Below are positions 5,301-5,570 of a stretch of 5,570 nt of DNA, one piece after another. Positions within the stretch are counted from its first letter, which is position 1. The number at the start of each line of letters is the position of its first letter. Source of the stretch: Ruminococcus sp. UBA3855 (GTDB taxonomy: Bacteria; Bacillota; Clostridia; Oscillospirales; Ruminococcaceae); assembly GCA_002392545.1 (NCBI GenBank), contig DGHF01000246.1, forward strand, positions 1-5,570, written 5' to 3'. The notes under the pieces are model-generated. The model ran no database searches. It had not been told where the DNA came from and saw only the letters and a program-made list of their open reading frames with translations. Made by a program: the position numbers and the translations under genes.

Positions 5301-5570
5301 TAGCCCTTGCTGTGAGAATCTGAATTGCCTGAAAAATCGTATCAAAAAGATAAGCAAATGCATCCAGCAAAGGTTTGATAGTTTCGTAGACAGCAGTCCA
5401 TACATTAACAATAGTGATATAAATTCTGTTAATAATTGTCGAGATTGTCGCATAAATCGCATTGAAGATAGTCGCAAAGAAATCATACACCGCTGTGAAA
5501 ATATTGGTGATGAAATCCCTGACTGCTGTAAAAATGGAAACTGCCGTGTCATGAATAGCTGTGACAATTG
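2305..5570 (-). CDS. Phage tail tape measure protein, N-terminus outside window
   Basis: The last 1087 residues of a very long tape measure protein; the frame is open to the right edge (the codons before the GTG at 5490 continue the repeat pattern), so the true start is outside. TMPs fill the tail tube, set its length and are ejected ahead of DNA. Visible order, numbering from the edge: array 1 of 22-residue W/F-anchored repeats (13-276); module copy C (287-356); array 2 (408-639); a 44-residue tandem repeat (about 651-739) running into module copy B (715-784); array 3 (836-902); module copy A (934-1003); and an 84-residue C-terminus ending in VNNYYSTDN...NNSPKAQSRLEIYRLTRNAL. That ending is a pattern I recognise from Bacillota TMPs. 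Each module carries LHFSVPEKGPL and FESWMPDFMQGLADGI variants. No lytic or peptidase domain is visible in this part. At the usual rule of about 0.15 nm per residue, the visible part alone would imply a tail of at least about 160 nm (inference). The stop abuts a hairpin. Confidence 0.93.
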   Translation of the reverse strand, partial: IVTAIHDTAVSIFTAVRDFITNIFTAVYDFFATIFNAIYATISTIINRIYITIVNVWTAVYETIKPLLDAFAYLFDTIFQAIQILTARAMDWISEKISAVWNAIVGFITPILEGIKNTFETVWNGIADAISAVLDAIHNVITTVWNAVSGFISEVLNTIWNFIVTAWNNYVNTITTVLNAIWNVVSTVWNTISGFISQILNAVFTVISNVWNSISTAVSNVLNAIFMAVSSIWNNIKATIENVMTVIQTTVSAIWENIKSAISSTITGIKDTIVNGFNVAVDFVKNLAGEAWQWGADIIDNIVNGIRNCIGNVADAVTGVADTIREFLHFSVPDKGPLTDFESWMPDFMQGLADGITSSQGIVEETLIQFTTSVMEKIKEALAQAWEVISESVKNFMEIIFTTITDVWNQAGATIRTALENIRNIVAESWTGISEIISSALSGVQACVTSIWAAVSEIILSAQNNISSQTLTVWNGIFSAISQSLSNIQKTVNVVWTTINSLTNSTWKSVTDTISKNLSSIQKNLTSVLNAVKSLTDKTLKAIYSAVNSSMNDISNLTSKSLKSVQSNITEVLKTIQSFITATYTSIKNETKDSWDSISRMISDILNAVKNNISSSWNESKNTISNINNAIKNSVLEIWENMKNGINDKVWAVHDKVRDAMNAIQERVIEKVNSSWGWGRDFMQNLANGVDNKFWDAHDKVRDAMNYIHTRVKEKVDSSWWWGHDLMQNLANGINWMYWDVVNAAANVANGIWEYLHFTVPEKGPLATFESWMPDFMQGLADGISDSQYLVEEAVVYFTDSIAEKLREPIVFVFEDIGGIIMDSMKFVFTTVETVWNQTGTAVGTALENIRKTTDDAWNSVSENVGNVSENLKITIKNAWQNISDTIDSMMDKVKNSVFDIWNNISSGTSEKIQTVRDKVQEAVNGIHNSVMDKVNSSWGWGRDLMQNLVNGINWMYWDVVNAVADVANAIWEYLHFSVPEKGPLAEFESWMPDFMEGLAKGIRQNQKVVEKAVKGVADAMTLTLDSDLNYTLNNSAALLRGETQPAAVVNNYYSTDNSKTIHQTNNSPKAQSRLEIYRLTRNALNV
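2560..2769 (-). repeat. TMP 70-residue module, copy A (most C-terminal)
   Basis: Encodes SSWGWGRDLMQNLVNGI, NWMYWDVVNAVADVANAI, YLHFSVPEKGPL and FESWMPDFMEGLAKGI. It is colinear with copy B without any gap, at an offset of exactly 657 bp (219 residues). Here the module is followed directly by the unique C-terminal domain and not by another W array. Confidence 0.85.
2863..3063 (-). repeat. TMP array 3: four W anchors, three 22-residue units
   Basis: Tryptophans at W-NQTG (3063-3061), W-NSVS, W-QNIS and W-NNIS (2865-2863) are each 22 residues apart, 198 bases in all. This is the short counterpart of arrays 1 and 2, and it opens with the same W-NQxG...TALENIR segment as array 2. That shared opening marks it as part of the duplicated unit rather than an independent array. 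Confidence 0.75.
3217..3426 (-). repeat. TMP 70-residue module, copy B (middle)
   Basis: Encodes SSWWWGHDLMQNLANGI, NWMYWDVVNAAANVANGI, YLHFTVPEKGPL and FESWMPDFMQGLADGI. The DNA is clearly similar to copy A 657 bp away over the full 210 bp, including long shared stretches such as GCATTCACAACATCCCAGTA on the plus strand. SSWWWGHD in place of SSWGWGRD is a local variant. The start of this copy is also the end of the 44-residue tandem repeat. Confidence 0.85.
3355..3618 (-). repeat. 132-bp (44-residue) tandem duplication in TMP
   Basis: Two adjacent units of 44 residues run from W-AVHDKVRDAMNAI (W codon 3618-3616) and W-DAHDKVRDAMNYI (3486-3484); a third W at 3354-3352 opens the next, diverged, unit (YWDVV). 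Each unit holds HDKVRDAMN, then EKV[ND]SSW, then MQNLANG. The unit is 4 x 11 residues, so it preserves the 11-residue register. The DNA copies share long stretches (for example GCATCACGGACTTTATC on the plus strand in both), so this is a fairly recent in-frame duplication. Confidence 0.8.
3652..4347 (-). repeat. TMP array 2: 21 consecutive 11-residue units (22-residue W repeats, decaying)
   Basis: W codons at 4347-4345 (VW-NQAG) and 3654-3652 (IW-ENM) are 231 residues apart, exactly 21 x 11. The first five anchors are W at a 22-residue spacing. After that the anchor changes to L, L, L, Y and L at the same spacing (KNL-SSI, KTL-KAI, KSL-KSV, ATY-TSI, DIL-NAV), then W returns half a unit out of phase. 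The register is thus kept while the residue identity drifts towards Ser/Asn/Thr/Lys-rich polar sequence. This looks like an older or relaxed version of array 1. Confidence 0.75.
4501..4710 (-). repeat. TMP 70-residue module, copy C (most N-terminal)
   Basis: Encodes the pattern AWQWGADIIDNIVNGI, then LHFSVPDKGPL and FESWMPDFMQGLADGI. The copy is the most diverged of the three in its first half (EAWQWG where the others have SSW[GW]WG; no YWDVV). It is the same length as copies A and B from the first W to the final I (65 residues, no gap). Its 1284-bp offset to copy B continues beyond the module through the VEE...WNQ segment. Confidence 0.8.
4741..5570 (-). repeat. TMP array 1: about twelve 22-residue (66-bp) tryptophan-anchored repeats
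   Basis: An aromatic residue recurs every 22 residues without a gap: the anchors read IF-TAV, IF-NAI, VW-TAV, IF-QAI, VW-NAI, VW-NGI, VW-NAV, AW-NNY, VW-NTI, VW-NSI, IW-NNI, IW-ENI. The first anchor is at 5532 and the last W codon is at 4806-4804; the difference is exactly 11 x 66 bases. A weaker 11-residue half-period (V/I-L-N-A-I) is visible inside most units. The pattern suggests a long helical rod with one stripe of bulky residues. It is already in register at the right edge, so it probably continues outside the window. This corresponds to a 66-bp period in the DNA. Confidence 0.85.

Larger units (their letters stand above)
1..5570. mobile_element. Prophage or phage segment: siphovirus tail module with a cargo gene
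   Basis: Three consecutive minus-strand genes are recognisable as tape measure, distal tail (Dit) and Gp37-like tail protein, in the canonical order of siphovirus tail operons. A plus-strand hydrolase of bacterial-metabolic type sits between the first two. Both outer genes run off the window, so the element is larger than what is seen. Integrase, attachment sites, structural head genes and lysis genes are not visible. Calling it a prophage rather than a free phage is an inference, based mainly on the cargo gene having its own promoter, as expected for expression during lysogeny. A contractile-tail or tailocin origin is less likely: the Dit (Sipho_tail) and Gp37-like families are typical of long flexible tails. 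Confidence 0.85.

Noticed and set aside
4700..5567. Minus-strand open frames in a different frame from TMP (4700-5137 and 5100-5567)
   Set aside because: They are frame shadows of the same repeats and overlap fully with the convincing TMP frame. Their Cys/His- or Phe/Arg/Ser-rich composition is an artefact of reading the repeats out of frame.
4741..5570. Regularly spaced DNA repeats as a possible CRISPR array
   Set aside because: The 66-bp periodicity has no invariant repeat with unique spacers, is fully coding in one frame, and follows protein-level anchors.

Overview
The window is a piece of a siphovirus-type tail module, most likely from a prophage of a low-to-moderate-GC Bacillota host, probably a gut-type Clostridia (Oscillospiraceae/Ruminococcus-like). 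That host call is an inference from protein style: the tape-measure C-terminus, the Dit and Gp37-like proteins and the hydrolase all resemble versions I associate with such hosts. No integrase, att site, capsid gene or lysis gene lies inside, so a free phage cannot be excluded.

Layout. Three tail genes are on the minus strand and are transcribed right to left. First comes a very long tape measure protein (TMP), cut at its N-terminus by the right edge (2305-5570, 1087 residues visible). Next is a distal tail (Dit/Sipho_tail) protein (493-1359, 288 aa). Last is the N-terminal 163 residues of a ReqiPepy6 Gp37-like tail protein, cut by the left edge (1-490). TMP -> Dit -> next tail protein is the standard order for siphovirus tail assembly: the TMP sets tail length, Dit forms the hub at the tail tip, and the following protein joins it in the baseplate or tip.

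The exception is a plus-strand gene wedged between TMP and Dit: an alpha/beta-fold hydrolase (1457-2254) with an intact Ser-Asp-His triad. It has its own strong-looking promoter (TTGTTT, 17 bp, TATAAT with extended TG), an operator-like dyad at the predicted start of transcription, and a perfect 10-bp hairpin after it that abuts the TMP stop codon. This is the architecture of a phage 'moron', a lysogenic-conversion cargo gene expressed separately from the lytic tail operon. Its edges are tight: its -35 overlaps the Dit Shine-Dalgarno, and its hairpin touches the TMP stop.

The TMP is strongly modular. It has arrays of a 22-residue (2 x 11) tryptophan-anchored repeat. These alternate with three gap-free copies of a 70-residue module (W-G-W...LHFSVPEKGPL...FESWMPDFM.GLA.GI), plus a 44-residue tandem duplication.

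Essentially every base outside 1360-1456 and 2255-2304 is coding. I see no RNA genes, CRISPR array or insertion sequence. The most noteworthy items are the reversed moron with its regulatory region and the repeat architecture of the TMP. I do not see clear evidence for a wholly new multi-gene system.
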